This document shows, in pieces, positions 18,979 to 32,064 of a stretch of 64,000 bases of DNA. The translations under genes and the position numbers were made by a program. The stretch lies in assembly GCA_911810475.1 (NCBI GenBank), contig OU461276.1, positions 2,667,501-2,731,500 of the forward strand, read 5' to 3'. Source of the stretch: Candidatus Celerinatantimonas neptuna. GTDB lineage: Bacteria > Pseudomonadota > Gammaproteobacteria > Enterobacterales > Celerinatantimonadaceae. The notes beneath the pieces were generated by a model. The model was given only the letters and a program-made list of their open reading frames with translations. It had not been told where the DNA came from and searched no databases. The first letter of the stretch is position 1. Each line of letters begins with the position of its first letter.

Positions 18979-19791
18979 ATGTCTGAGATAGAACCTCCTT
19001 ATACAATAGAAACGTTATTGACCATTATGAAGCAGTTGCGGGACCCCAAAACGGGTTGCCCATGGGATCGCAAACAGAATTTTGAATCAGTTGTACCTTG
19101 TGCTATAGAGGAAGTTTATGAAGTTGCTGAAGCGATTCGAATTCAGGATTATGATGATCTTCGATTGGAGTTAGGTGATTTACTTTTTCAGGTTGTCTTT
19201 TATGCCCAATTAGGTCAGGAACAGCAATTATTTGATTTTCCAGGTATTGTCAGTGGGATTTGCGAAAAGTTAATTCGTCGTCATCCGCATGTGTTTGGTC
19301 AGCAACATTTTGATAATGAATCACAGGTAAATGCCAACTGGGAAGCGACTAAAGCGAAAGAGCGTGCCAGTAAAGCTGCTGAGAGTGTGTTAGACGATGT
19401 GCCACTGGCTTTGCCTGCATTAAGTCGTGCCCAGAAATTACAAAAACGTTGTGCGAATGTTGGGTTTGACTGGAATGATCCTGAACCTGCGTTAGCAAAA
19501 GTTGCTGAGGAATTAGAAGAAGTTCGTGAAGAGGTACTTCAGGATAACCGTGAAGCTTTGGCTGAAGAGATTGGTGATCTGATGTTTGCCTGTGTTAATT
19601 TCGCGCGTAAGAATAAATTTGATAGTGAAGCATTATTGCGTCAGGCGAATGAAAAATTTGAGCGGCGTTTCCGGCAGGTAGAAGGGCAGGCAAAATCAGC
19701 TGGTAAGCTATTGAAAGATCATACATTAGAAGAATTAGAAGTGTTATGGCAGAACGTTAAAGAGCAAGAAAAAAGTAAAAAATTGGGATAA
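18979..19791 (+). CDS. mazG: Nucleoside triphosphate pyrophosphohydrolase MazG
   Basis: Hydrolyses (d)NTPs to monophosphates, cleaning aberrant nucleotides and affecting ppGpp levels in starved cells. Two tandem all-alpha MazG repeats are visible. The first has LRDPKTGCPWDRKQ and EEVYEVAEAIRI; the second has GFDWNDPEPALAKVAEELEE and EIGDLMFACVNFARK. Length is 270 residues against 263 in E. coli. GGAACAGGAG precedes the ATG. It is separated from relA by the accessory island, so it probably has its own promoter. Confidence 0.95.
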   Translation: MSEIEPPYTIETLLTIMKQLRDPKTGCPWDRKQNFESVVPCAIEEVYEVAEAIRIQDYDDLRLELGDLLFQVVFYAQLGQEQQLFDFPGIVSGICEKLIRRHPHVFGQQHFDNESQVNANWEATKAKERASKAAESVLDDVPLALPALSRAQKLQKRCANVGFDWNDPEPALAKVAEELEEVREEVLQDNREALAEEIGDLMFACVNFARKNKFDSEALLRQANEKFERRFRQVEGQAKSAGKLLKDHTLEELEVLWQNVKEQEKSKKLG

Positions 19792-19939
19792 AACGTTTTT
19801 TGATAGAGATTAAATCTGATTTTGGCATCTAATTTACGTACGATGACGGCTTAAGGTGAGAAGTCGAATATCAGAAAAGAATTTTGATGATGTTATTGTA
19901 AATTGAAGTTAACGCCATTTTATTCAGTTCTGAGATGAT

Positions 19940-19966
19940 AAAAAAAACCGCCAGTGAACTGGCGGT
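19940..19966 (-). terminator. Terminator of the acetyl-CoA synthetase gene
   Basis: Read on the minus strand, an 8-bp GC-rich stem (ACCGCCAG with a TTCA loop) is followed by a run of eight T. It starts 30 nt after the acs stop. It is a canonical Rho-independent terminator in the convergent gap with mazG. Confidence 0.85.
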
Positions 19967-19995
19967 GTCAATACATGTTACTATCTATGAACCCG

Positions 19996-21909
19996 TTATT
20001 TTTTTACTTCGACTAATGCCCCATCAATAATGGTGTCAATGATTTGTTCATCCAACAGCGTGGTTATATCCCCCAGATTTGATGCATCTCCCTGGGCTAT
20101 TTTACGTAAAATTCGCCTCATTATTTTACCACTGCGGGTTTTTGGTAACCCAGGAACGATCTGGATCAGGTCGGGTTTGGCGATTGGACCAATGCGTTTA
20201 GTTAATCCTTGTTTTATGCTGAGTTTTACGCCTTCTTCACCACCGGTAGAGGTTTCAGGACAAACCACAAATGCATAAATACCTTGTCCTTTGATGAGGT
20301 GAGGGTATCCAACTACCGCGGATTCGTTGATCAGAGGATGTTCGTTTATCGCATTCTCTATTTCGGCTGTACCTAATCGGTGGCCCGATACATTAATGAC
20401 ATCATCAACCCGACCAAGAATCCGGTAATAACCATCTTCATCGCGTCTGGCTCCATCACCAGAAAAGTAGTAATTGCTGAAACTACTAAAATAGACTTGC
20501 TTGAAGCGTTCGTGATCTTTCCATATGGTTCGGGCTATGCCGGGCCAAGGGAATCGAATACAGAGGTTTCCTTCAACTGAGTTTCCCCCTAGTTCATGAC
20601 CTTCGTTGTCAACGATTGCTGGCTGTATTCCCGGTAATGGAAGAGTTGCAAACGATGGTTTTGTAGGTGTGATACCGGCAAGTGGTGCAATCATCATTCC
20701 CCCGGTTTCTGTCTGCCACCAGGTGTCAACTACCGGGCACCGGTTCTGGCCTACATGATCATGGACCCAATGCCAGGCATCTTCGTTGATGGGTTCGCCA
20801 ACGGTGCCAATTACTTTCAGCGAATTTAAATTTTTATTTTCCAGATATTCATTACCCATTGACAACAATGAGCGAATGGCCGTTGGGGCAGTATAAAACT
20901 GGCTGACCTGATATTTATCGATGATATCCCACATACGACCGGCATCCGGCCAGTTAGGAACCCCTTCAAACATGACAATTTTAGCGCCATTTAATAAAGG
21001 ACCGTAGATCAGATATGAGTGCCCGGTAATCCACCCGACATCCGCAGTACAAAAATAGACATCTCCAGAATTGTATTGAAATACATTTTTAAAAGTATAG
21101 GCACTGTAAACCATATAGCCGCCACTGGAGTGAACAATCCCCTTAGGTTGGCCAGTAGAACCTGATGTATAAATAATAAATAATGGATCCTCACTGTCGA
21201 TAATTTCAGCCGGGCAATCATAATTGTGATTATTGATGCATTCATTCCACCAGATATCGCGTTCTGGAACCATCTCAACGGGTTGATTTAACCGTGGATA
21301 GACAATCACTTTTTCAATGCATTCTGTCTGCGATAAGGCTTCGTCGACAATGTTTTTTAATGAAATTGTTTTGTTAGCGCGATAGCTACCATCTGCTGTC
21401 AGTAATATTTTTGATTGCGCGTCATTGATGCGATCTGCTAATGACTGAGCAGAGAATCCGGCAAAAACAACCGAGTGAATCGCTCCAATTCGGGCACAAG
21501 CTAAGACGCCAATGATTAGTTCGGGAACCATTGGCATATAGAGCGTGACGGTATCTCCTTTATTAACACCGAGTTGTTTCAGGCTGTTGGCAAATTGATT
21601 TACTTTTTCAAAAAGTTCCTGATAAGTAAGGACCCGATTGGGTTCATTGGGGTCATTGGGCTCCCAAAAAATGGCTTCTTGTGAGCCATGTGTGTAGAGG
21701 TTTTTCTCAAATATATTTTCAGTAATGTTTAATTTTGCATCTTCAAACCAACGGATATATGGCACTTTAAAGTTCCATGTAACCGTATTCTTCCAGCGTT
21801 GACGCCAAAAGAACATTTCTGCCTGTTGTGTCCAAAAGTTTTCAGGATCAGAGATACTTTTTTGGTATTCATGGAAATATCCACCTAGTGTATTGATTTT
21901 ACTGATCAT
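19996..21909 (-). CDS. acs: Acetyl-CoA synthetase (AMP-forming)
   Basis: Adenylates acetate and transfers it to CoA. The AMP-binding P-loop YTSGSTGQPKGIVHSSGG, the DTWWQTETGG motif, YYFSGDGARRDEDGYYRILG, GRVDDVINVSGHR and the acetylatable-lysine motif PKTRSGKIMRR are all intact. Length is 637 residues against 652 in E. coli. A propionate-specific enzyme is less likely given the Acs-type TWWQTETGG pocket, but I cannot exclude it. The gene is reversed between mazG and pyrG, which usually adjoin, so it is a lineage-specific insertion. A long AT-rich leader lies upstream. Confidence 0.9.
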   Translation of the reverse strand: MISKINTLGGYFHEYQKSISDPENFWTQQAEMFFWRQRWKNTVTWNFKVPYIRWFEDAKLNITENIFEKNLYTHGSQEAIFWEPNDPNEPNRVLTYQELFEKVNQFANSLKQLGVNKGDTVTLYMPMVPELIIGVLACARIGAIHSVVFAGFSAQSLADRINDAQSKILLTADGSYRANKTISLKNIVDEALSQTECIEKVIVYPRLNQPVEMVPERDIWWNECINNHNYDCPAEIIDSEDPLFIIYTSGSTGQPKGIVHSSGGYMVYSAYTFKNVFQYNSGDVYFCTADVGWITGHSYLIYGPLLNGAKIVMFEGVPNWPDAGRMWDIIDKYQVSQFYTAPTAIRSLLSMGNEYLENKNLNSLKVIGTVGEPINEDAWHWVHDHVGQNRCPVVDTWWQTETGGMMIAPLAGITPTKPSFATLPLPGIQPAIVDNEGHELGGNSVEGNLCIRFPWPGIARTIWKDHERFKQVYFSSFSNYYFSGDGARRDEDGYYRILGRVDDVINVSGHRLGTAEIENAINEHPLINESAVVGYPHLIKGQGIYAFVVCPETSTGGEEGVKLSIKQGLTKRIGPIAKPDLIQIVPGLPKTRSGKIMRRILRKIAQGDASNLGDITTLLDEQIIDTIIDGALVEVKK

Positions 21910-24036
<2,127 letters not shown>

Positions 24037-24055
24037 AGTGCACATTAAATTTTAA

Positions 24056-25390
<1,335 letters not shown>

Positions 25391-25432
25391 TTAAATGATC
25401 GCTTAGGCGGTTATTGCTGATTTTTATTGATT

Positions 25433-25470
25433 ACCCCTCGATTTATCATTGATAAGTCGGGGGTTTTTTA
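25433..25470 (+). terminator. Terminator after eno
   Basis: ACCCCTCGATTTATC pairs imperfectly with GATAAGTCGGGGGT around a short ATT(G) loop and is followed by TTTTTTA. It starts about 43 nt after the eno stop. Confidence 0.75.
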
Positions 25471-25687
25471 TTGAGGGCTGTTGATTTTATGTTGAGTTGG
25501 AAGTCGTTTGATACTGATTCTATCTGAGTTCAAGCTGCTGTTATGGCTTTGAGTCGCAGTAGCTAATGACTGAACTCGAGATGAATAGTGATTAGAAAAG
25601 ATTTTTTATCTAAAACTGAGATAAATGATGAGGAGTGGCGAATTGCAGGCGAATATGGGATGATCGAGAAAGAAGTAAGGAGGGGGC

Positions 25688-25978
25688 ATGCGATTGTTAA
25701 CCTTGGTATTAGCTGCATTAATGATACTAATGCAATATGATTTGTGGTTTGGGAAAAATTCATTGACGGATTATTTTCAGGTGCAACAAGAAGTCGCTCA
25801 GCAGCAACTGCAAAATCAAAAACTAGTTCAACGTAACCGGATTCTTAAGGCAGAGATTAGTGATCTGCGTGATGGTAATGCTGCCATTGAAGAACATGCC
25901 CGAAATGAATTAGGAATGATCCGTAAGGGAGAAACTTTTTATCGTTTTATCCCAGATAAACAAACATATGAGGAATAA
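25688..25978 (+). CDS. ftsB: Cell division protein FtsB
   Basis: Bitopic inner-membrane protein of the FtsQBL divisome complex. A single N-terminal membrane segment (about residues 3-20) is followed by a periplasmic coiled coil (VAQQQLQNQKLVQRNRILKA, EISDLRDGNAAIEEHARNEL) and the conserved GMIRKGETFYRFI. Length is 96 residues against 103 in E. coli. AAGGAGG sits just before the ATG. It overlaps ispD by 11 nt, the conserved ftsB-ispD-ispF order. Confidence 0.95.
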   Translation: MRLLTLVLAALMILMQYDLWFGKNSLTDYFQVQQEVAQQQLQNQKLVQRNRILKAEISDLRDGNAAIEEHARNELGMIRKGETFYRFIPDKQTYEE

Positions 25979-26663
25979 TTTGAATTTTTCTGCAATCATC
26001 CCCGCGGCTGGTATAGGTCAAAGAATGGGCGCTGGTTGTCCTAAGCAGTATCTTTCATTATTGGGTCAGGCAATGCTCTGCCACAGTATCCAACCTTTCT
26101 TAGACGAATCGCTCATTCATCAGGTTGTAATAGCCCTCCATCCGGACGATCACTGGTTCACGCAGTTGCCGATCGCTAGCCATCCCAAAGTAGTTACTGT
26201 TCTTGGGGGAAAAGAGAGGGTTGATTCAGTTTTAGCTGCGTTGACTCAAGTTCCAGAACAAGATTGGGTGTTAGTGCATGATGCTGCCCGGCCTTGTTTA
26301 ACCCGGTGTGATCTAACATCTTTATTAAAGATGGCTGAGTCGGGCCATGGTGCTATTTTGGCAAGTCCAGTCCGTGATACCATGAAACGCAGTGACTTAT
26401 CAGGACATATTTTAAAAACGGTAGATAGGGAGCAACTTTGGCACGCACAAACACCTCAGTGTTTCCCTTCATTTGATTTGCGGCAAAATTTAATAGCGGC
26501 ATTAGAATCTGGCCTTCATGTGACTGATGAAGCGTCTGCTATGGAATGGGCAGGTTATCCGGTTCAGATTATTCAGTGTGGTTGCCATAATTTAAAAGTG
26601 ACACATCTTGAAGATTTGTCTGTAGCTGAATTTTTTATAACAAAAAACAGAGGTGAGCAATGA
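25968..26663 (+). CDS. ispD: 2-C-methyl-D-erythritol 4-phosphate cytidylyltransferase
   Basis: Third step of the MEP isoprenoid pathway, forming CDP-ME from MEP and CTP. The nucleotide-binding N-terminus [31 protein letters not shown] and [12 protein letters not shown] match the family. Length is 231 residues against 236 in E. coli. Start and end overlap ftsB (11 nt) and ispF (4 nt), indicating translational coupling. Confidence 0.96.
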   Translation: MRNNLNFSAIIPAAGIGQRMGAGCPKQYLSLLGQAMLCHSIQPFLDESLIHQVVIALHPDDHWFTQLPIASHPKVVTVLGGKERVDSVLAALTQVPEQDWVLVHDAARPCLTRCDLTSLLKMAESGHGAILASPVRDTMKRSDLSGHILKTVDREQLWHAQTPQCFPSFDLRQNLIAALESGLHVTDEASAMEWAGYPVQIIQCGCHNLKVTHLEDLSVAEFFITKNRGEQ

Positions 26664-27142
26664 TTCGAATCGGTCATGGTTATGACGTTCATCGTTTCGG
26701 CGGAGAGGGTCCTTTGACAATAGCTGGAATTAAGATCCCTTATGAGCAAGGATTCATTGCGCATTCGGATGGCGATGTTGCTCTGCATGCTTTGTGCGAT
26801 GCTTTATTAGGTGCTCTTGCTTTGGGGGATATTGGGCATCATTTCCCTGATGATGATCCAGCTTATGCCGGGATCGATAGTCGTGAACTTTTAAAACAAG
26901 TTTATTCGGGTATTCAGAAAAATGGATACCGGCTGGTGAATCTAGATTTAACGATTATTGCTCAGGCGCCTAAAATGGCCCCCTATATTAGTCAGATGCG
27001 TGAACAGATTGAGACATGCCTGAACTGCGGGTTAGACGCCGTAAATGTCAAAGCAACAACAACTGAGCAACTTGGATTTACAGGTCGAAAAGAAGGTATT
27101 GCCAGTCATTGTGTTGTTCTTATTGAGGCACTTGATGAGTGA
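26660..27142 (+). CDS. ispF: 2-C-methyl-D-erythritol 2,4-cyclodiphosphate synthase
   Basis: Cyclises CDP-ME 2-phosphate in the MEP pathway. The zinc-binding motif [10 protein letters not shown] (Asp8, His10) and [20 protein letters not shown] are intact, with [16 protein letters not shown] near the end. Length is 160 residues against 159 in E. coli. It overlaps ispD by 4 nt and truD by 8 nt. Confidence 0.97.
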   Translation: MIRIGHGYDVHRFGGEGPLTIAGIKIPYEQGFIAHSDGDVALHALCDALLGALALGDIGHHFPDDDPAYAGIDSRELLKQVYSGIQKNGYRLVNLDLTIIAQAPKMAPYISQMREQIETCLNCGLDAVNVKATTTEQLGFTGRKEGIASHCVVLIEALDE

Positions 27143-28157
27143 TTTAGCCTATTTATATGGTGAGCCAGATGTGACTTGTTTTTTCAAGCAGTTCTTTGCT
27201 GATTTTCAAGTGACGGAAATATTGCCTTTTACTCCTTGTGGTGAGGGGGAGCATCTGTGGATTGAGTTAGAGAAAACAGGTGAGAATACCATGTGGGCTG
27301 CGGAGCAGTTAGCTCGTTGTCTGAAGGTCTCTCCTCGTCAAGTAAGTTTTGCAGGCCTTAAAGATCGCCAGGGCATAACCCGGCAATGGTTTAGTATTCA
27401 ATATCCGATTTCATCTCAGCCAGATTTAACCCGGTTACCTGAAACATTAAAAGTGCTTCAGTGTCATCGAAATCTTCGTAAGCTTCGCCGGGGAGCGTTA
27501 TCAGGAAATCATTTTACAATGAAATTGCGTCATGTGAACAATATTGAATCATTGACGCATCGGATTGATTCTATTAAAAAAGGTGTTCCGAATTATTTCG
27601 GCCCTCAACGATTTGGCCATGATGGCAGTAATTTGCAAAAAGCTGAACAGATGTTTGCAGGGAAAAGAATCAAAAATCGGGATAAACGAAGTTTATATAT
27701 TTCGGCTGCAAGAAGCTTCGTTTTCAATCAGCTTGTCAGTGCCCGAATTCGCTCTGGTCTGGCTCATCAGATATTATCAGGAGATTGCATGATCTTATCT
27801 GGTAGTCATTCTTATTTTATTGCACATGAAGTGGATGATGAATTGAGACAGCGATTGGCTCAGCGGGATATCCGGTTGTCTGGCCCGTTAGTGGGGGCGG
27901 GTAAGTTACCAAGTGAGGATGAGGCTTATCAGTTTGAAATGAAACAATTAGAAGAAAATAGCCACTGGTTAATCGGGCTTGAGCGTGTTGGACTTAAGCA
28001 GGAACGCCGTCCTCTTTTAGTTGTCCCAGAAGAATTATCCTGGCAAATTGAAGGTGATTCAGTGAATTTGTCATTTTATTTACCTGCTGGAAGTTATGCG
28101 ACTAGTGTGATTCGAGAGTTAGCTTGTTTTTCATCAGTCTATCAAGGGGATGCATGA
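27135..28157 (+). CDS. truD: tRNA pseudouridine(13) synthase TruD
   Basis: Makes pseudouridine 13 in tRNA-Glu. The catalytic aspartate is in [16 protein letters not shown], with the FGPQRFG motif in [15 protein letters not shown] chose the ATG at 27135 ([18 protein letters not shown]), which matches the family N-terminus and overlaps the ispF stop; the frame is open for 30 codons upstream inside ispF. About 340 residues against 349 in E. coli. It overlaps surE by 4 nt (ATGA). Confidence 0.94.
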   Translation: MSDLAYLYGEPDVTCFFKQFFADFQVTEILPFTPCGEGEHLWIELEKTGENTMWAAEQLARCLKVSPRQVSFAGLKDRQGITRQWFSIQYPISSQPDLTRLPETLKVLQCHRNLRKLRRGALSGNHFTMKLRHVNNIESLTHRIDSIKKGVPNYFGPQRFGHDGSNLQKAEQMFAGKRIKNRDKRSLYISAARSFVFNQLVSARIRSGLAHQILSGDCMILSGSHSYFIAHEVDDELRQRLAQRDIRLSGPLVGAGKLPSEDEAYQFEMKQLEENSHWLIGLERVGLKQERRPLLVVPEELSWQIEGDSVNLSFYLPAGSYATSVIRELACFSSVYQGDA

Positions 28158-28906
28158 AGATATTAGTCAGCAATGATGATGGTGTACATGCACCGGGGAT
28201 CAGAGCATTGAGTCAGGAATTGTCGCAGGTGGCACACGTCACGACGATTGCTCCGGACCGAAACTGTAGTGGTGCAAGCAATTCATTGACGCTTGAGCAG
28301 CCATTGCGAGTTCAGAAATTAGAGAATGGTTATCTTTCAGTCAATGGAACCCCGACAGATTGTGTCCATTTGGCCGTGAATGCATTGTTGAGTGAGCAAC
28401 CAGAGCTGGTTGTTAGCGGTATTAATCGGGGTGCAAATCTGGGCGATGATGTACTTTATTCGGGAACTGTTGCTGCGGCGACGGAAGGACGGATGATGGG
28501 AATTCCGGCGATTGCTGTTTCATTGGTTGGACAATTTCCGAATCATTATCAAACTGCTGCTAAAGTAGCCTTGCATTTAGTGAATCATAGTATGGTACGG
28601 CGTCTGGCAAATGGAACAATCCTGAATGTTAATGTTCCTGATTGTCCATATGAAGATATCCGTGGAATTCGGGTGACTCGGTTGGGAAACCGGCATCATG
28701 CCGAGCCTGTAATTATCGATGAGGACCCGAGAGGGCAGGCTATTTATTGGATTGGTCCTCCTGGAGAGTTGGCTGATGCAGGTCCCGGAACTGATTTTTC
28801 GGCGATTGAGCAGGGATATGTATCTGTTACACCATTGAGTGTTGATATGACCGCACACCAGCAGTTGGAGCCGGTGGCAGATTGGGTTAAACAGTTGGAG
28901 ATTTAA
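28154..28906 (+). CDS. surE: 5'/3'-nucleotidase SurE
   Basis: Metal-dependent nucleotidase and exopolyphosphatase of stationary-phase survival. The N-terminal metal site [15 protein letters not shown], the [11 protein letters not shown] loop and [20 protein letters not shown] are the family signature. I chose the ATG at 28154, which overlaps the truD stop. It gives 250 residues against 253 in E. coli. pcm follows after 5 nt. Confidence 0.96.
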   Translation: MKILVSNDDGVHAPGIRALSQELSQVAHVTTIAPDRNCSGASNSLTLEQPLRVQKLENGYLSVNGTPTDCVHLAVNALLSEQPELVVSGINRGANLGDDVLYSGTVAAATEGRMMGIPAIAVSLVGQFPNHYQTAAKVALHLVNHSMVRRLANGTILNVNVPDCPYEDIRGIRVTRLGNRHHAEPVIIDEDPRGQAIYWIGPPGELADAGPGTDFSAIEQGYVSVTPLSVDMTAHQQLEPVADWVKQLEI

Positions 28907-28911
28907 TTGTT

Positions 28912-29547
28912 ATGCAGTTGGGGACAACCCCGCAGAGCCTTCATCTTTGTCAGCAGCTGCGGGAACAGGGAATTATGGATGAACGCGTATTGGCCGCGAT
29001 AGCCAATTTACCTCGCCATTATTTTGTGGATGAGGCTTTAGCCCATCAGGCCTGGGATAATTCATCACTGCCAATAGGGCAAGGGCAGACATTATCTCAG
29101 CCCTATATTGTGGCAAAAATGACCGAATGTTTGTTACGTCAGCCGGTTCATAAGGTTCTTGAGATCGGGACGGGGTCAGGCTATCAGACGGCTGTTTTAG
29201 CACAGTTAGTTGATGAAGTGTATTCGGTTGAACGTATCAAAGGGTTGCAATTTCAGGCAAAACGGAGACTGAAAAATTTAGATCTTCATAATATATCAAC
29301 GAAGCATGGCGATGGCTGGTTGGGATGGTCAGCTAAAGCACCTTTTGATGCTATTATTGTGACAGCGGCTGCCGTTCAGCTTCCTGAGAATCTGATCGAG
29401 CAGCTAAATGATGGTGGTGTCATGTTGATTCCATTGGGGGATCAGCAGCAATCACTTTATCGTATAGAGCGACAAGGTGCAGAAATTGTTCAGACTTTAC
29501 TTGAACCGGTTCGTTTTGTTCCTTTAATCAGTGGTGAGCTTGCGTGA
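28912..29547 (+). CDS. pcm: Protein-L-isoaspartate O-methyltransferase
   Basis: Repairs isoaspartyl residues using SAM. The SAM-binding motif [18 protein letters not shown] is clear, as are [16 protein letters not shown] and FDAIIVTAA. Length is 211 residues against 208 in E. coli. It sits in the surE-pcm-nlpD-rpoS order; its stop overlaps the next gene by 4 nt. Confidence 0.96.
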   Translation: MQLGTTPQSLHLCQQLREQGIMDERVLAAIANLPRHYFVDEALAHQAWDNSSLPIGQGQTLSQPYIVAKMTECLLRQPVHKVLEIGTGSGYQTAVLAQLVDEVYSVERIKGLQFQAKRRLKNLDLHNISTKHGDGWLGWSAKAPFDAIIVTAAAVQLPENLIEQLNDGGVMLIPLGDQQQSLYRIERQGAEIVQTLLEPVRFVPLISGELA

Positions 29548-30119
29548 AAATTTTTACAGCACTATATGATTGGGCATTGCGCTGGTCACAAAAGAAAAAT
29601 GCACCGATTTATTTATCACTGATGAGTTTTGTCGAGTCGATCTTCTGGCCTATACCTGTTGATGTCATGCTGGCACCCATGGCATTATCCCGTCCCAACA
29701 GAGCCTGGCGTTTTGCGTTATTAGCTACTTTCTTTTCTGTTTTTGGTGCTGTGTTTGGTTATTACTTGGGACGGTATTTTTATGATCTATTAGAGCCTGC
29801 TATTCATTTGGTTGGATATGATCATGAAATGCAGCTGGTCGAAAGGTGGTTTTCTGATTGGGGAATTTGGGTGATTTTTATTGCTGGTTTTTCTCCTATT
29901 CCTTATAAAGTTTTTACAATTAGTGCCGGACTTTTGCAAATGGTCTTCTGGCCATTTATTCTTGCTTCTTTAGTTGGACGTGGTATGCGTTTTTTCCTCG
30001 TGGCAGGTTTGATGAAATGGGGAGGAAAACGAATGGAAGAAAAACTACGTCATTATATTGATATCTTAGGCTGGGTCGTTGTTGGAATTGTGGTGATTGC
30101 CGTATTGATTTTCAGATAA
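29544..30119 (+). CDS. YqaA-type DedA/VTT-domain membrane protein
   Basis: Inner-membrane protein of the DedA/VTT superfamily, implicated in lipid and envelope homeostasis. Several membrane segments surround the characteristic re-entrant region [20 protein letters not shown], and the conserved GRGMRFF arginines follow. The N-terminal [19 protein letters not shown] is the first half of the duplicated motif. At 191 residues it matches the YqaA-like proteins found between pcm and nlpD in Vibrio- and Aeromonas-type genomes, and is longer than E. coli YqaA (142). Start overlaps pcm. Confidence 0.85.
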   Translation: MKIFTALYDWALRWSQKKNAPIYLSLMSFVESIFWPIPVDVMLAPMALSRPNRAWRFALLATFFSVFGAVFGYYLGRYFYDLLEPAIHLVGYDHEMQLVERWFSDWGIWVIFIAGFSPIPYKVFTISAGLLQMVFWPFILASLVGRGMRFFLVAGLMKWGGKRMEEKLRHYIDILGWVVVGIVVIAVLIFR

Positions 30120-30141
30120 GAAAAGGTAATGAAATAGTTTG

Positions 30142-30972
30142 ATGATGAGGATGAAGTGGATTATTGTCGCTGTCGTATTAACTTTGTTGTTAAGCGCTTG
30201 CAGCAGTGATCCCCGTCCAGTGCCGGTTGTGGCTGCTGGCTCCTATAATCAGTATAATCAAGGCATTATCAAAGGCACCTTCTATAGGGTGAAACGTGGC
30301 GATACACTTTATTCTATTGCTTGGCGAACCGGGGTTGAAGTTAAAACTTTAGCCCGAATTAATCACATTAGATCTCCTTATCTTATTTATGCTGGGCAAA
30401 AGCTCCGATTGCGATGGCATTCTAGTACGAGGTCTGTTAAACGAAATACTTCTCATCATCATTCATCTAAACGGGTTAGAATAAAAAAACGTGATTCAGA
30501 TAGAAAAAAACATGAATCGCACCTTGTAAGTCGTAAAACAAAAGATTATGTTGTTAATTCGCCGAGCAGAAAAAAGCTGGTGAGAAATACTTCAAATCGA
30601 ATCAGACGTTGGGTTTGGCCAACGAAAGGTCGGTTAATAAGTGGTTTTTCCAGTGAAGTAACAGGCAACAAAGGCATTGATATTGCCGGTCATCGTAATC
30701 AACCAGTCTATGCAGCAGCTGCTGGTCGGGTTGTCTACGCAGGGAATGCACTGCGTGGCTACGGTAACCTCATAATTATTAAGCATAATGATGATTATTT
30801 GAGCGCGTATGCACATAATAGTCGTATTTTGGTGAAAGAACATCAAACAGTCAAAGCGGGACAGCATATTGCCGATATGGGTGAGACAGGGACGATAAGT
30901 GTCCGTCTTCACTTTGAGATTCGGTACAAAGGTAAGTCGGTAGATCCACTTAAGTTTCTGCCGAAACGTTAA
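30142..30972 (+). CDS. nlpD: Lipoprotein NlpD, LysM and M23 activator of amidases
   Basis: Outer-membrane lipoprotein that activates AmiC during daughter-cell separation. The signal peptide ends in the lipobox LLSAC (SSD follows). A LysM domain ([20 protein letters not shown]) and a lysine/arginine-rich linker precede a degenerate LytM/M23 domain ([38 protein letters not shown]). Several in-frame starts lie close together: TTG 30139, ATG 30142, 30145 and 30151. The ribosome binding site AAAGGT fits the first two best. At about 276 residues it is shorter than E. coli NlpD (379), through a short linker. An internal rpoS promoter is expected here from the family. Confidence 0.92.
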   Translation: MMRMKWIIVAVVLTLLLSACSSDPRPVPVVAAGSYNQYNQGIIKGTFYRVKRGDTLYSIAWRTGVEVKTLARINHIRSPYLIYAGQKLRLRWHSSTRSVKRNTSHHHSSKRVRIKKRDSDRKKHESHLVSRKTKDYVVNSPSRKKLVRNTSNRIRRWVWPTKGRLISGFSSEVTGNKGIDIAGHRNQPVYAAAAGRVVYAGNALRGYGNLIIIKHNDDYLSAYAHNSRILVKEHQTVKAGQHIADMGETGTISVRLHFEIRYKGKSVDPLKFLPKR

Positions 30973-31022
30973 ACTTGGCTGCCCTCGGCGTATTGGCAGC
31001 CGGGCTATCAGGGAGGTTACCT

Positions 31023-31997
31023 ATGAGCCAAGCTAAAAGTACTGTTGATGTGAAAGTTGCTTGTTTTAGTGATTATAGTCATGTAGCAAAGGATTCTGCC
31101 GTTGATGGCACTATTGTTGAGTTTGATCCCCATGAAGAACTGATGTCGATGGATCAGGCTAAAAGCCTTGATGCCACCCAAATGTATTTGGGCGAAATCG
31201 GTTATTCTCCACTACTTTCTGCTGAAGAAGAAGTACTATTCGCACGTAGAGCCCTGCGTGGTGATGAAGCATCCCGTCAGCGGATGATTGAAAGTAACCT
31301 CCGATTAGTCGTTAAAATTGCCAGACGTTATAACAACCGTGGTTTGGCTTTGCTTGACCTGATCGAAGAGGGTAATCTTGGGTTGATTCGGGCTGTTGAA
31401 AAGTTTGATCCCGAAAGAGGCTTCCGTTTTTCAACGTATGCGACCTGGTGGATTCGACAAACCATCGAACGGGCCATTATGAATCAGACCCGTACCATTC
31501 GATTACCTATTCATATCGTTAAAGAATTAAATGTTTATCTAAGAACAGCTCGAGAGTTGGCTCAGGAATTAGATCATGAACCGACGGCTGAAGAGATTGC
31601 ACTGCGTTTGGATAAGCCGGTTGATGATGTGAGTAAAATGCTTCGTCTTAATGAGCGTATTGGTTCTATTGATATGCCAATCGGCGGCGAAAATGATAAA
31701 GCCTTGTTGGATATTATTGCCGATGAGAATACCTTTGGACCAGAAGATAGTACTCAGGATGATGATATGAAGTCCAGCATCGTCCGGTGGCTTGAAGAGC
31801 TTAATGGGAAGCAAAGAGAAGTTCTTGCCAGACGTTTTGGATTACTCGGATATGAAGCCTCTACGTTAGAAGATGTTGGGCATGAAATTGGCCTGACCCG
31901 TGAACGGGTTCGTCAAATTCAGGTCGAGGCGTTGCGACGTTTACGTGATATTTTGAGTGCGCAAGGTCTTTCTCTTGAGTCATTGTTTAAGGTGTAG
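31023..31997 (+). CDS. rpoS: RNA polymerase sigma factor RpoS
   Basis: Stationary-phase and general stress sigma factor. Region 1.2 ([20 protein letters not shown]), region 2 ([39 protein letters not shown]), region 3 and region 4 ([20 protein letters not shown]) are intact. I chose the ATG at 31023, behind GGGAGG. The frame is open 16 codons further up but without a good start. Length is 324 residues against 330 in E. coli. A perfect 11-bp hairpin follows. Confidence 0.96.
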   Translation: MSQAKSTVDVKVACFSDYSHVAKDSAVDGTIVEFDPHEELMSMDQAKSLDATQMYLGEIGYSPLLSAEEEVLFARRALRGDEASRQRMIESNLRLVVKIARRYNNRGLALLDLIEEGNLGLIRAVEKFDPERGFRFSTYATWWIRQTIERAIMNQTRTIRLPIHIVKELNVYLRTARELAQELDHEPTAEEIALRLDKPVDDVSKMLRLNERIGSIDMPIGGENDKALLDIIADENTFGPEDSTQDDDMKSSIVRWLEELNGKQREVLARRFGLLGYEASTLEDVGHEIGLTRERVRQIQVEALRRLRDILSAQGLSLESLFKV

Positions 31998-32013
31998 TAG
32001 TGGATTTTTAAAT

Positions 32014-32038
32014 AGAACAGCGCAAAATGCGCTGTTCT
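32014..32038. terminator. Hairpin between convergent rpoS and mutS
   Basis: AGAACAGCGCA and its complement form a perfect 11-bp stem with a three-A loop, 17 nt after the rpoS stop and 27 nt beyond the mutS stop. The flanking T tract is weak on both strands, so it may act as a bidirectional terminator or a 3' stabilising hairpin. Confidence 0.65.
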
Positions 32039-32064
32039 GTTGGGGTTTCGTCGCTTTTAGATGG

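Noticed and set aside
27045-27134. Extended N-terminus of TruD
   Set aside because: The 30 extra codons lie inside ispF and do not resemble any TruD N-terminus.
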